From Blastococcus sp. TF02-09 (lineage in GTDB: Bacteria > Actinomycetota > Actinomycetes > Mycobacteriales > Geodermatophilaceae): 64,000 bases of DNA. Positions 16,757-25,123 of the stretch are shown here, piece by piece. How positions within the stretch are numbered: position 1 is the first letter of the stretch; every line of letters begins with the position of its first letter. The notes under the pieces are model-generated. The model did not search any database. It saw nothing but the letters and a program-made list of their open reading frames with translations, and was not told where the DNA came from. Both the position numbers and the translations under genes were made by a program. The stretch is taken from assembly GCF_003319105.1 (NCBI RefSeq), contig NZ_QOHH01000005.1, positions 1-64,000 on the forward strand, in the 5' to 3' direction.

Positions 16757-17535
16757 GCGCCGCGCTCCTGCTCGCCGCGGTGGCGCTGCTCCTCTGGCCG
16801 GGCCGGTGGGCGGGCGCCCGGTTGCCCGCTGCGACCCCGCGTCGGGGTGGGGCCGTGGGGGGCGGGGCCGCGGGGAGGCCGGTGGTCCTGGCCGCCGCGT
16901 CCGCCGCGGCGGCCGGCGCGATCCTGAGCACGCCGCTCGTGGCGGCACTGGGTGCGGCGGCCGCGGCGGCCGGCGTGCGCGCATGGACCCGGCGGCGGGC
17001 CACGGCGCAGGTGGAGGCCGCGATCCGCGGGCTGGCCGACGGGCTCGGTGCCCTGGCGGCCGACCTGCGCAGCGGTCGCTCGCTGGTCGCCGCCGTGTCG
17101 ACCGCCGAGCACGCCTGCGGGGACCCGGCGGCCGGCCGTTCGCTGGTCCGCGCGGTGCGCACGCCCGAGGTGACCCCGGCCGAGGAGCCCCGCGAGATCG
17201 CCGACGCCCTGGGCAGGATCGCGGCCGCCACCCGGCTCAGCACGCGCACGGGGTGCTCGCTGGCGGCGGTGGCCACCGCGGTGGAGGACGACCTGCGCGC
17301 CCGGGCGCGGCACCGCGCGGAGCTGCGGGCCGCGACCGCAGGGCCCCGGGCGAGCGCCGCCGTGCTCGCCGGGCTGCCGGTGCTCGGGCTGCTCATGGGC
17401 AGCGGGGTGGGCGCCGACCCGTGGCGGGTGCTCACGACCACCGGAACCGGCCAGGTGCTGCTGGTCGGCGGCGTCGCGCTCGAGGCCGCCGGGCTGGTCT
17501 GGTCGCACCGCCTGGTCGAGCGGGCGCTGCGGTGA
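16753..17535 (+). CDS. tadB: Tad inner-membrane platform protein TadB (type II secretion F domain)
   Basis: The protein is 260 aa from a GTG at 16753 that overlaps the tadA stop. Two N-terminal hydrophobic segments come first. The cytoplasmic GspF-like helical domain includes ADGLGALAADLRSGRSLVAA and ATRLSTRTGCSLAAVATAVE; C-terminal membrane segments follow (VLAGLPVLGLLMGSGVG; VLLVGGVALEAAGLVW). It is shorter than GspF and matches the actinobacterial TadB type. It works with TadA and TadC as the pilus platform. Confidence 0.88.
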   Translation: MSAALLLAAVALLLWPGRWAGARLPAATPRRGGAVGGGAAGRPVVLAAASAAAAGAILSTPLVAALGAAAAAAGVRAWTRRRATAQVEAAIRGLADGLGALAADLRSGRSLVAAVSTAEHACGDPAAGRSLVRAVRTPEVTPAEEPREIADALGRIAAATRLSTRTGCSLAAVATAVEDDLRARARHRAELRAATAGPRASAAVLAGLPVLGLLMGSGVGADPWRVLTTTGTGQVLLVGGVALEAAGLVWSHRLVERALR

Positions 17536-17554
17536 GCCGCCCCGGCCGCCGGCT

Positions 17555-18313
17555 GTGACACCGGACCGGACCTGGGCGGCCCTGCTGGTCCTCGCCGCCG
17601 CGGTGGCCCTGTGGCCCCGGGGAGTCGGAGCAGGCGCCGCCCGGTGGGCGGCGCTGCGCGCGACGGCCGAGCCGGGCGCCGCACGCCTCCCGGCACCGGG
17701 ACCCGCTCCGGACGCCGGGCGGGAGCGGCTCCGCCGGTGGGTCCTCGCGGCGGCCCTGGGCGGAGCAGGCGCGCTGCTGACCGGTGGGACCGCCGGCGTG
17801 GTCGTCGGAGGGGTGCTGGCCGTCGGCGTCGAGCGCGTGCTGCGCGCCCGGGCACCGGACGAGGAGGCCGCCGACCGGGTGCTCCTGGTCCGCGACCTGC
17901 CCGCTGCCTGCGACCTCCTCGGCGTCTGCCTGTCCGCCGGACTGCCCGTCGAGGGCGCGCTGGAGGCGGTCGGCGGTGCCGTGGGGGGACCGCTGGGCGA
18001 GCAGTTGCGGTCGGTGGCCGCGCTGTCCCGGCTGGGGGCCGACCCGCGCCGCGCCTGGGCGGAGGTGCCGGTGGAACTGGCCGGGCTGGGCCGTGTCCTC
18101 GTGCGTGCGGGCGAGTCCGGGGCGACGGTCGCCGGCTCCCTGCGGACGCTGGCCGCCGAGAGCCGCGCGACGGCCCGGGCCGCAACGCAGGCGGCGGTGC
18201 AGCGCGCCGGGGTCTGGGTGCTGGCGCCGCTCGGCGCCTGCTTCCTGCCCGCCTTCCTCTGCCTCGGGGTCGCTCCGCTGGTGCTCGGGATCGCGGAGGA
18301 CGTCCTGGGCTGA
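17555..18313 (+). CDS. tadC: Tad inner-membrane platform protein TadC (type II secretion F domain)
   Basis: The protein is 252 aa from a GTG at 17555, 19 bases after tadB. LPAACDLLGVCLSAGLPVEG, then ALEAVGGAVGGPLGE and VLVRAGESGATVAGSLRTLA, are GspF-domain landmarks. The C-terminal WVLAPLGACFLPAFLCLGVA, then PLVLGIAEDVLG, is the usual last membrane segment. It pairs with TadB. The operon stops here; an antisense cupin gene separates it from the pilin-like genes 700 bp downstream. Confidence 0.87.
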   Translation: MTPDRTWAALLVLAAAVALWPRGVGAGAARWAALRATAEPGAARLPAPGPAPDAGRERLRRWVLAAALGGAGALLTGGTAGVVVGGVLAVGVERVLRARAPDEEAADRVLLVRDLPAACDLLGVCLSAGLPVEGALEAVGGAVGGPLGEQLRSVAALSRLGADPRRAWAEVPVELAGLGRVLVRAGESGATVAGSLRTLAAESRATARAATQAAVQRAGVWVLAPLGACFLPAFLCLGVAPLVLGIAEDVLG

Positions 18314-18365
18314 CCGTGCGGCGGAGTGACGGACCGGCGCGAGCCGATGACAAGGGTGGCCCCCG

Positions 18366-18797
18366 TCAGGGCTCCTGGCGTGCCACCACGAAGACGTCGG
18401 CGTACTCGGCGACGACCTCGAGCACCGCGGCGATGTCCCCGGTGCGGCGGGCGTCGGCGAGCCGGCGGTGGAACTCACCCGTGCGGAGCGCCGGCCGGGT
18501 CTGCCAGGTGACGACGGCGTCCTCCACGCCGGGGTTGCGCATCTGGTGCACGCTGCCCGCCGGGACGTCGAGGGTGTCGCCGGCGCGCAGGACGGTCTCC
18601 ACGCCGTCCACCCGGCACCACATCTGGCCCTTCTCGACGGTGAAGTGCTCGGTCTGGTTCGGGTGCAGGTGTGCGATCGGCAGCGTCGAGCCGGGCCGGT
18701 ACGTGGCCCGCATCTCGTGCAACCGGCCCTGGCTGTCCTCGCCGGTGATCGTGAACTCCAGTCGGAGGTTGCCGTCGTCCAGCACGTCGGTGTCCAT
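18366..18797 (-). CDS. Cupin-domain protein
   Basis: The protein is 143 aa from the ATG at 18797. Cupin motif 1 is LPIAHLHPNQTEHFTVEKGQ (two His and a Glu as metal ligands) and motif 2 is DTLDVPAGSVHQMRNPG with the third His. A helical tail follows (EFHRRLADARRTGDIAAVLE). Single-domain cupins of this type bind a metal, but their reactions vary, so no substrate is assigned. It lies on the opposite strand inside the tad locus and splits it in two. The longer reading frame to 19517 is antisense to the pilin genes and is rejected. Confidence 0.85.
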   Translation of the reverse strand: MDTDVLDDGNLRLEFTITGEDSQGRLHEMRATYRPGSTLPIAHLHPNQTEHFTVEKGQMWCRVDGVETVLRAGDTLDVPAGSVHQMRNPGVEDAVVTWQTRPALRTGEFHRRLADARRTGDIAAVLEVVAEYADVFVVARQEP

Positions 18798-18895
18798 CGG
18801 GGCGTCCTGTGGTGGTGGCGTGGTGCGGTCGCCGCCAACGTTGCCGCGGACGACTTGGGGCGCGCTGGTGGTGCGCTTGGGCCCGCCGAACACGG

Positions 18896-18923
18896 CGTCC
18901 ACAGCCGGGATCGCCGTCCACAG
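18896..18923 (+). promoter_or_regulatory. Paired TCCACA sites, 19 bp apart, upstream of DUF4244-TadE
   Basis: CGTCCACAG occurs twice, at 18896-18904 and 18915-18923, as direct repeats with a 19-bp period, 89 bp before the DUF4244 start and about 100 bp before the divergent cupin start. It is the best-matched of the three pairs in the window, with both copies identical over nine bases. It could serve the cupin promoter instead, but the shared feature of the three pairs is the secretion-type operon downstream. Confidence 0.55.
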
Positions 18924-19011
18924 ATGCCGTCGACCCGTGGGACGACCGGCCGCGCGGGCCGAGGCTCGGTGCACGGCCCGATCCGCGGGCCCTCGACGCC
19001 AGGAGGCCGCC

Positions 19012-19284
19012 GTGCCCACCACTTCCGGAGCCCTGCCCGACCCGACCGAACCGAGTGCGGATGCTCCGGCGCCTCCTCCGACCACCCGGGCGCGCGCCGC
19101 GCTGCACCGGCGGCTGGTGGCCCTGCGCGAGGAGGCCGAGGCCGGCATGAGCACCGCCGAGTACGCCGTCGGCACGGTGGCCGCCTGCGCCTTCGCGGCC
19201 GTCCTGTACCGGGTCGTCACCGGGGACTCCGTGGTCGACGGGTTGACCGACCTCGTCGACCGCGCACTGGCCACGCTCGCCTGA
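19012..19284 (+). CDS. DUF4244 protein, small Flp/TadE-like pilin candidate
   Basis: The protein is 90 aa from a GTG at 19012 with AGGAGG upstream. A Pro/Thr-rich N-terminus leads to EAGMSTAEYAVGTVAACAFA, then AVLYRVVT. The pattern G-M-S-T-A-E-Y followed by one hydrophobic helix is that of a prepilin-type sequence in which cleavage after Gly leaves a Glu near position 5. It takes the place of the Flp pilin in actinobacterial tad loci. No prepilin peptidase gene is in the window. It is followed two bases later by the TadE gene. Confidence 0.85.
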   Translation: MPTTSGALPDPTEPSADAPAPPPTTRARAALHRRLVALREEAEAGMSTAEYAVGTVAACAFAAVLYRVVTGDSVVDGLTDLVDRALATLA

Positions 19285-19285
19285 C

Positions 19286-19666
19286 GTGCGGCGTGCTGCG
19301 AGCGCCCGGCGGGACGCCGACGGCGAGGCGGGCATGGTGACCGCCGAGACCGCGGTCGTCCTGCCGGTGCTCCTCCTCGTGCTGGTCTGCGCCGTCGCGG
19401 CGGTGACCGTGGTCGGTGCCCAGCTGCGCTGCGTGGACGCGGCGCGGGAGGGCGCCCGCGCCGCCGCGCGCGGTGAGACCGCCGGCGTGGTGGCCGAGCT
19501 CGCCGGCGCCGTGGCACCCGACGGCGCGGTCACCGGCGTGCAGCCGTCCGGGGACCAGATGCGGGTCACGGTGAGCGTCGAGGTGTCGCCGCTGGGCCCG
19601 GTCCCGCTGCGCACCCGGGTGTCGGCCGAGGCGGTCGCGCAGCGCGAACCGGGCGGGCCGCCGTGA
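19286..19666 (+). CDS. tadE: TadE-like pseudopilin
   Basis: The protein is 126 aa from a GTG at 19286. GEAGMVTAETAVVLPVLLLV is the TadE signature: Gly, Met, then Glu at position 5 of the mature helix. CVDAAREGARAAARGE after the helix is also typical. TadE proteins are minor pilins or pseudopilins processed by the prepilin peptidase. The stop overlaps the next start by 4 bp (19663-19666). Confidence 0.88.
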   Translation: MRRAASARRDADGEAGMVTAETAVVLPVLLLVLVCAVAAVTVVGAQLRCVDAAREGARAAARGETAGVVAELAGAVAPDGAVTGVQPSGDQMRVTVSVEVSPLGPVPLRTRVSAEAVAQREPGGPP

Positions 19667-20049
19667 CGCGGGAGGGCGAGCGCGGTTCGGCGACAGTGTG
19701 GGTGCTGGCGCTGGCCGGCGTCCTCGCGCTGGTGGGCCTGGCGGGCGTCCTCGTGGGCGCGGCCGCGGTGGCGAGGCACCGGGCGGGTGGCGCTGCCGAC
19801 CTCGCCGCCCTCGCCGCGGCGGGCCAGGCGGTGCTCGCCGACCCGCGTGCCTGCGACGTGGCCGCCGAGATCGCCGCAGCGAACGGAGCGCGCCTGGAGG
19901 ACTGCCTCCGGGAACCCGGCGGCGTGGTGGAGGTGGGGGTCAGCGTGCGGGTGCGCCTGGGCCCCGTGGGTCAGCGGACCGCGACCGCGCGGGCGCGGGC
20001 CGGCCCCGTGGGCGCGGCGCCGGCGGCGGCCTCGAGAGCGGCGGCGTCA
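19663..20049 (+). CDS. TadG/Rv3654c-like pseudopilin, recognisable part only; no stop codon found
   Basis: The family-like part is about 115-128 aa: ERGSATVWVLALAGVLALVG, then LAGVLVGAAAV and RHRAGGAADLAALAAAGQAV, the pattern of secretion-related TadE-like proteins (Rv3654c type). Such proteins normally stop soon after an ARARAGP-type ending, which is reached at about 20010. Here the frame stays open: there is no stop in this frame until 23673, and the other two forward frames are open to 20347 and 20669. The end given is therefore arbitrary, set where the antisense helicase ends. A frameshift, a lost stop or real read-through into antisense sequence are all possible. Confidence 0.6.
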
Positions 20050-22503
20050 GAAGACGAGGTCGGGCTCGGGCGGGTCGGCCGCGTCCCTGCCATCGAGGAC
20101 GGCCTCGCTGGCGGCCGGCCGGTCGCCGGCGGCGGCGAGCTCGTCGAGAACCACGTCCAGGACACGGACGGCGCCCGCCTTGTCCAGCGGGTCGTTGCCG
20201 TTGCCGCACTTGGGCGACTGGACGCACGAGGGGCAGCCGCTCTCGCACTCGCAGCTCGCGACGGTGGCCCGGGTGGCCTGCAGCCACTCGCGCAGCACGT
20301 CGAAGCCACGGTCGGAGAAGCCCGCACCTCCCGGGTGGCCGTCGTAGACGAAGATCGCCGCGGTCCCGGTGTCCGGGTGCAGCGCGGTCGAGAGCCCGCC
20401 GAGATCCCAGCGGTCGCAGGTCGCCAGCAGCGGGAGGATGCCGATCGCGGCGTGCTCGGCGGCGTGCAGCGAGCCGGGCAGCGCCACCTCGTCGAGCTCC
20501 GCCCGCTCCACCGCGCGGTCGCTCAGGGTCAGCCACACCGCCCGGGTGCGCAGCTGGCGGGCCGGCAGGTCGAGCGGGAACTCGGCGAGCACCTCGCCGG
20601 TGCCCAGCCGCCGGCGCTGGTAGGCCACGACCTGATTGGTCACGTCGACGACGCCGGTGTGCGCGGTGACCGTGCCCAGTCGCTGGCTGCGGTCCGACGA
20701 GACGATCGAGAGGTCGGTGACGTCTTGGGCGACGGTGGTCCACTCCGGGCTCTCCGGGTGCACCGCGGCGCAGGCGTCCTCGACGTCGAACTCGTCCACG
20801 ACGAAGGTCTCGCCACGGTGCACGTACAGGGCGCCCTCGTGGACCGTCGCATGCGCGGCGCCGCCGTCCACGGTGCCCAGCAGCCGGCCGGTCGCCCCCT
20901 CGATGATGGCCACCGGCTCCCCGCCGCTGCCGCGGATGTCGACGTCGGGCCGACCGCGTCCGGCCCAGTACCAGCCCGCGGGACGCTTGCGCAGCTGGCC
21001 GTCGGCGACGAGCTGCTCGAGGGCCGCCTCCGCGGCGGGGCCGCCGAAGTCCGGCAGGTCCGCGGGCACCAGCGGCAGCTCGGCCGCGGCGCAGCACAGC
21101 TGGGGACCCAGGACGTAGGGGTTGGCCGGATCGGTCACCGTCGCCTCGATGGCCCGGCCGAAGACCGCCCGGGGATGGTGGGCGAGGTAGTGGTCCAGCG
21201 GGTCGTCGCGGGCCACGAAGACCACCAGCGACTCCCGCTGCGCCCGGCCCGCGCGCCCGGCCTGCTGCCACAGCGAGGCCAGGGTGCCCGGGTAGCCGGC
21301 GAGGACGACCGCGTCCAGCCCGGCGATGTCGATGCCGAGCTCGAGGGCGTTCGTGGTCGCGACGCCGAGCAGGTCGCCCTCGGACAGCGACCGCTCCAAC
21401 TCCCGCCGCTCCTCGGGCAGGTAGCCGCCGCGGTAGGAGTCCACCCGCCGCACCAGGTCGTCCCGTCCGCGGTCGCGCAGCAGCCGCCGGGCCTGGTCGG
21501 CCACGGACTCCGCGCTGCGCCGGGAGCGCACGAACGCCAGCGTGCGGGCGCCGCGTTCCACGAGGTCGGCCAGCAGGCCCGCGGCGTCGGCGGCGGCGGA
21601 CCGGCGCAGCGGGGCGCCGCGCTCTCCCGTGTGCTCGGTCAGCGGCGGCTCCCACAGCGCGAAGGTCGCCCCCGGCCGCGGCGACCCGTCGTCGGTCACG
21701 GCGACCACCGGCTCGCCGACCAGCCGCGAGGCGGCCTCGGCGGGCTCGGCGACGGTCGCCGAGGCGAGCACGAACACGGGCTCCGCGCCATACCGCCGGC
21801 AGATCCGGCGGAGCCGGCGCAGGACGTGGCCGACGTGGGAGCCGAAGACCCCGCGGTAGGCGTGGCACTCGTCGATGACGACGTAGGCGACCCGGCGCAG
21901 CGTGCTCGACCACTTCTGGTGGGCCGGCAGGATCCCGCGGTGCAGCATGTCGGGGTTGGTCACGATCCACCGCGAGTGGCGGCGGACCCAGTCGCGCTCC
22001 TCGCCGGGGGTGTCGCCGTCGTAGGCGGCCGGCCGCACCGAGGGGTCGGCGAGCTCGGCCACCGCGGCCAGCTGGTCGCGCGCCAGCGCCTTCGTGGGGG
22101 CGAGGTAGAGGACGCAGGCCCTCGGGTCCTCGGCCAGGCGGCTCAGCGCGGGCAGCTGGTACGCCAGCGACTTGCCCGACGCCGTCCCCGTGGCGACGAC
22201 GACGTGCCGGCCGTCGTGCGCGAGCTGCGCGGCCTCCACCTGGTGGGCGTAGGGGGAGGCGACACCGCGCTCCTGCAGCCGCTCGCGCAGGGGAGCGCCG
22301 ACCCACTCCGGCCAGGGCAGGACGCGACGCTCGCGCACCGGGACCGAGTGGACGTGCGTGACCGGGCGGTCCTCCTCCGCGGTGGCGGCCAGGAGCGACT
22401 CCAGCAGCTCGGCACCCGGCGGGGGCCCGCCGGCGTTCCCGGTCCGGGGAGTCCCGTCGGTCGCTGCCGGGGCGCCCGGGCGGCCCGGGGAGAGCGTGGT
22501 CAC
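20047..22503 (-). CDS. DEAD/DEAH-box DNA helicase of the MrfA/Hrq1 type with DUF1998 domain
   Basis: The protein is 818 aa from a GTG at 22503 with GAGGAGG five bases upstream; a GTG at 22557 would add 18 residues. Helicase motifs are VVVATGTASGKSLAYQLPA (Walker A), VIDECHAY (DECH box), ASATVAEPA (motif III) and YPGTLASLWQQAGRAGR (motif VI). The C-terminal DUF1998 part carries a four-Cys zinc motif, ASCECESGCPSCVQSPKCGN. Bacillus MrfA is a 3'-5' helicase for mitomycin-type DNA damage, which is the nearest known role. M. tuberculosis Rv3649 occupies the equivalent place. Its 3' end faces the TadG-like frame. Confidence 0.9.
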   Translation of the reverse strand: MTTLSPGRPGAPAATDGTPRTGNAGGPPPGAELLESLLAATAEEDRPVTHVHSVPVRERRVLPWPEWVGAPLRERLQERGVASPYAHQVEAAQLAHDGRHVVVATGTASGKSLAYQLPALSRLAEDPRACVLYLAPTKALARDQLAAVAELADPSVRPAAYDGDTPGEERDWVRRHSRWIVTNPDMLHRGILPAHQKWSSTLRRVAYVVIDECHAYRGVFGSHVGHVLRRLRRICRRYGAEPVFVLASATVAEPAEAASRLVGEPVVAVTDDGSPRPGATFALWEPPLTEHTGERGAPLRRSAAADAAGLLADLVERGARTLAFVRSRRSAESVADQARRLLRDRGRDDLVRRVDSYRGGYLPEERRELERSLSEGDLLGVATTNALELGIDIAGLDAVVLAGYPGTLASLWQQAGRAGRAQRESLVVFVARDDPLDHYLAHHPRAVFGRAIEATVTDPANPYVLGPQLCCAAAELPLVPADLPDFGGPAAEAALEQLVADGQLRKRPAGWYWAGRGRPDVDIRGSGGEPVAIIEGATGRLLGTVDGGAAHATVHEGALYVHRGETFVVDEFDVEDACAAVHPESPEWTTVAQDVTDLSIVSSDRSQRLGTVTAHTGVVDVTNQVVAYQRRRLGTGEVLAEFPLDLPARQLRTRAVWLTLSDRAVERAELDEVALPGSLHAAEHAAIGILPLLATCDRWDLGGLSTALHPDTGTAAIFVYDGHPGGAGFSDRGFDVLREWLQATRATVASCECESGCPSCVQSPKCGNGNDPLDKAGAVRVLDVVLDELAAAGDRPAASEAVLDGRDAADPPEPDLVF

Positions 22504-22679
22504 CGGACCTCCTCGCTGGTGCCGGCCGGTTCCGTGCCGGCTGCTGACTGCATCCACTCCGGGGGAGCCGCCTCGCTCCCCGCACCTCCACTGTCACACC
22601 TCCGGGCAACCCGCTGCCGACGGTCGTCCGGCCTGCTCGGGCCCAGGACGAACGCAGCGTTCAAGGGGGATGCACAAAG

Positions 22680-22695
22680 TGTGATCTCCCTTACA
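22680..22695 (+). promoter_or_regulatory. CRP/FNR-type palindromic site between helicase and hppA
   Basis: TGTGA-TCTCCC-TTACA reads as the actinobacterial CRP (GlxR) box TGTGA-N6-TCACA with one mismatch in the right half. The flanks extend the symmetry (AAGTGT before, ACACTT after). It lies 104 bp before the hppA start and 177 bp before the divergent helicase start. No crp gene is in the window, so use by CRP is inferred. Confidence 0.45.
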
Positions 22696-22798
22696 CTTCC
22701 GCCCGTTACGGTGCGGACCCGTCCGCACCGCAGCGGTACCTCCGCCGCACCGGGGAGCACCGGCGCCCTCCGGCGGCAGCCGAAGCTGGGAGGCCCAC

Positions 22799-25063
22799 AT
22801 GCCCGACGATTCGCTGTCCGGCGGGGATGCGGCGCTGGTCGCCGTCATCCTCGTCATCTCCCTGGCCGCCCTGGCCTTCGCCGCCTACCTGATCAAGGCC
22901 GTCATGGCCGCCGATCAGGGCACGACGAAGATGCGCGAGATCGCGCTGGCGGTCCAGGAGGGGGCGGCAGCCTTCCTGCGCCGCCAGTTCCGGACGCTGG
23001 GCATCTTCGCCGTCATCGTCTTCCTGCTCCTCCTGGTCCTGCCGGTGGCCGACGGCGGGTGGGGGACACGGGCCGGGCGGGCCGTGTTCTTCCTGATCGG
23101 TGCGCTGTTCTCCGCCTCGGTGGGCTTCATCGGGATGACCCTCGCGACCCGCGGGAACGTCCGCGTGGCGGCGGCCGCCCGTGCCGGTGGCTATCAGCCG
23201 GCCTTCCGCATCGCGTACCGCACCGGTGGTGTCGTCGGCATGATCACCATCGGGCTCGGCCTCTTCGGCGCCTCGCTCGCGCTGCTGCTCTTCGACGACA
23301 CCGCCCCCGTCGTGCTCGAGGGCTTCGGCTTCGGCGGCGCGCTGCTGGCCATGTTCATGCGCGTGGGCGGCGGCATCTTCACCAAGGCCGCCGACGTCGG
23401 CGCCGACCTGGTCGGCAAGGTGGAGGCGGGCATCCCCGAGGACGACCCGCGCAATGCCGCGACCATCGCGGACAACGTCGGCGACAACGTGGGCGACTGC
23501 GCCGGCATGGCCGCGGACCTCTTCGAGTCCTACGCCGTCACGCTGGTCGCCGCACTGATCCTCGGGCAGGTCTTCTTCGGCAACGTCGGCATGGTGTTCC
23601 CGCTGATGATCGCCGCGATCGGGATCATCGCCTCGGTGGTGGGCGTGCTCGCCACCCGTCCGGGCGCCGGTGACGCCAGTGGCATGGTGCCGATCAACCG
23701 CGGCTTCTTCGCCTCGGCCGCGGTGTCCCTCGTGCTGGTCGCCGCGGCCGCCTTCTCCTACCTGCCCTCGATCTCCGACGGGGTGGACATGGAGGTCAGC
23801 CCGCAGGTCCTCGGGTTCGTCTCGGTGCTCATCGGTGTCGTGCTCGCCGCGACCATCCAGCAGCTGACCGGCTACTTCACCGAGACCAGCCGCAAGCCGG
23901 TCAAGGACATCGGCCGCAGCTCGCTGACCGGCCCGGCGACGGTCATCCTCTCCGGCATCTCGCTCGGCCTGGAGTCCGCGGTGTACGCGGCGCTGCTCAT
24001 CGGCGGAGCGGTCTACGGCGCGTTCCTCATCGGCGGCGGGGCGGCGCTCTACGCCGTCGCCCTGGCCGGCTGCGGGCTGCTGACCACCGCCGGGGTCATC
24101 GTCGCCATGGACACCTTCGGCCCGGTGAGCGACAACGCGCAGGGCATCGCCGAGATGTCCGGCGACATCGACGAGGAGGGCGCCCGCGTCCTCACCGACC
24201 TCGACGCCGTCGGCAACACCACCAAGGCGATCACCAAGGGCATCGCGATCGCGACGGCGGTGCTGGCGGCGACGGCGCTCTTCGGCTCCTACAACGCGCA
24301 GATCGACATCGCGCTGGAGGACGCGGGGGACACCCTCGGCGACGCGTTCGGCCTGGTGAACCCGAACAACATCGTGGGCGCCGTCATCGGTGCGGCCGTC
24401 GTGTTCTTCTTCTCCGGGCTGGCGATCAGCGCGGTGTCGCGGGCCGCCGGACGGGTGGTGTTCGAGGTCCGCGAGCAGTTCCGGACCCGGCCCGGGATCA
24501 TGGACTTCAGCGAGAAGCCCGACTACGGCGCCGTCGTGGACATCTGCACCAAGGACTCGCAGCGCGAGCTCGCGACGCCCGGCCTGCTGGCGGTGCTCGC
24601 CCCGGTCGCGGTCGGCTTCGGGCTGGGCTTCGGCCCGCTGGCCGCCTACCTGGTCGGCGCCATCGCGGCCGGCACCCTGATGGCCGTCTTCCTGTCCAAC
24701 TCCGGCGGTGCCTGGGACAACGCGAAGAAGATGGTCGAGGACGGCGCCTACGGCGGGAAGGGCAGCGAGGCGCACGCGGCCACGGTCATCGGCGACACCG
24801 TCGGCGACCCGTTCAAGGACACCGCCGGCCCGGCGATCAACCCGCTGATCAAGGTGATGAACCTGGTCGCGCTGATCATCGCCCCGGCGGTCGTCAGCCT
24901 CTCGGTGGGCGAGGACGCCAACGACGGGTTCCGGGTGGCCATCGCGCTGGTGGCGACCGTGGGCATCGTGGCCGCGGTCGTGGTCTCCAAGCGGCGTTCC
25001 GTGGTGGTCGGCGAGGTCGCCACCGAGCCGGACCCCGGGTCGCTCACCCGCACCGCTCCCTGA
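22799..25063 (+). CDS. hppA: Membrane-bound proton-translocating pyrophosphatase (K+-independent type by sequence)
   Basis: The protein is 754 aa with about 16 membrane segments. It couples pyrophosphate hydrolysis to ion pumping across the cytoplasmic membrane. The active-site loop DVGADLVGKVEAGIPEDDPR and DNVGDNVGDCAGMAADLFES are complete, and the second Asp-rich loop is seen as GDTVGDPFKDTAGPAINPL. At the diagnostic position of GNTxxA there is Lys (K476, GNTTKAITKG), which marks K+-independent H+ pumps; K+-dependent ones have Ala. The soluble ppa is also encoded in the window. A strong hairpin terminator follows. Confidence 0.95.
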   Translation: MPDDSLSGGDAALVAVILVISLAALAFAAYLIKAVMAADQGTTKMREIALAVQEGAAAFLRRQFRTLGIFAVIVFLLLLVLPVADGGWGTRAGRAVFFLIGALFSASVGFIGMTLATRGNVRVAAAARAGGYQPAFRIAYRTGGVVGMITIGLGLFGASLALLLFDDTAPVVLEGFGFGGALLAMFMRVGGGIFTKAADVGADLVGKVEAGIPEDDPRNAATIADNVGDNVGDCAGMAADLFESYAVTLVAALILGQVFFGNVGMVFPLMIAAIGIIASVVGVLATRPGAGDASGMVPINRGFFASAAVSLVLVAAAAFSYLPSISDGVDMEVSPQVLGFVSVLIGVVLAATIQQLTGYFTETSRKPVKDIGRSSLTGPATVILSGISLGLESAVYAALLIGGAVYGAFLIGGGAALYAVALAGCGLLTTAGVIVAMDTFGPVSDNAQGIAEMSGDIDEEGARVLTDLDAVGNTTKAITKGIAIATAVLAATALFGSYNAQIDIALEDAGDTLGDAFGLVNPNNIVGAVIGAAVVFFFSGLAISAVSRAAGRVVFEVREQFRTRPGIMDFSEKPDYGAVVDICTKDSQRELATPGLLAVLAPVAVGFGLGFGPLAAYLVGAIAAGTLMAVFLSNSGGAWDNAKKMVEDGAYGGKGSEAHAATVIGDTVGDPFKDTAGPAINPLIKVMNLVALIIAPAVVSLSVGEDANDGFRVAIALVATVGIVAAVVVSKRRSVVVGEVATEPDPGSLTRTAP

Positions 25064-25077
25064 CCCGCGCACACCGC

Positions 25078-25112
25078 GACCCTCCCGCCGGCCACGCCCC
25101 GGCGGGAGGGTC
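25078..25112 (+). terminator. Hairpin terminator after hppA
   Basis: GACCCTCCCGCCGG (25078-25091) and CCGGCGGGAGGGTC (25099-25112) form a perfect 14-bp stem with a 7-nt loop, starting 15 bases after the hppA stop. There is no long T-run, as usual for high-GC actinobacteria. Confidence 0.85.
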
Positions 25113-25123
25113 GATGTGCGTGC

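Noticed and set aside
19663-23673. A 1336-residue open frame on the plus strand
   Set aside because: Only the first 120 residues or so match a known type; the rest is antisense to a well-supported helicase and then out of frame with hppA. It is kept only as a finding about the missing stop.
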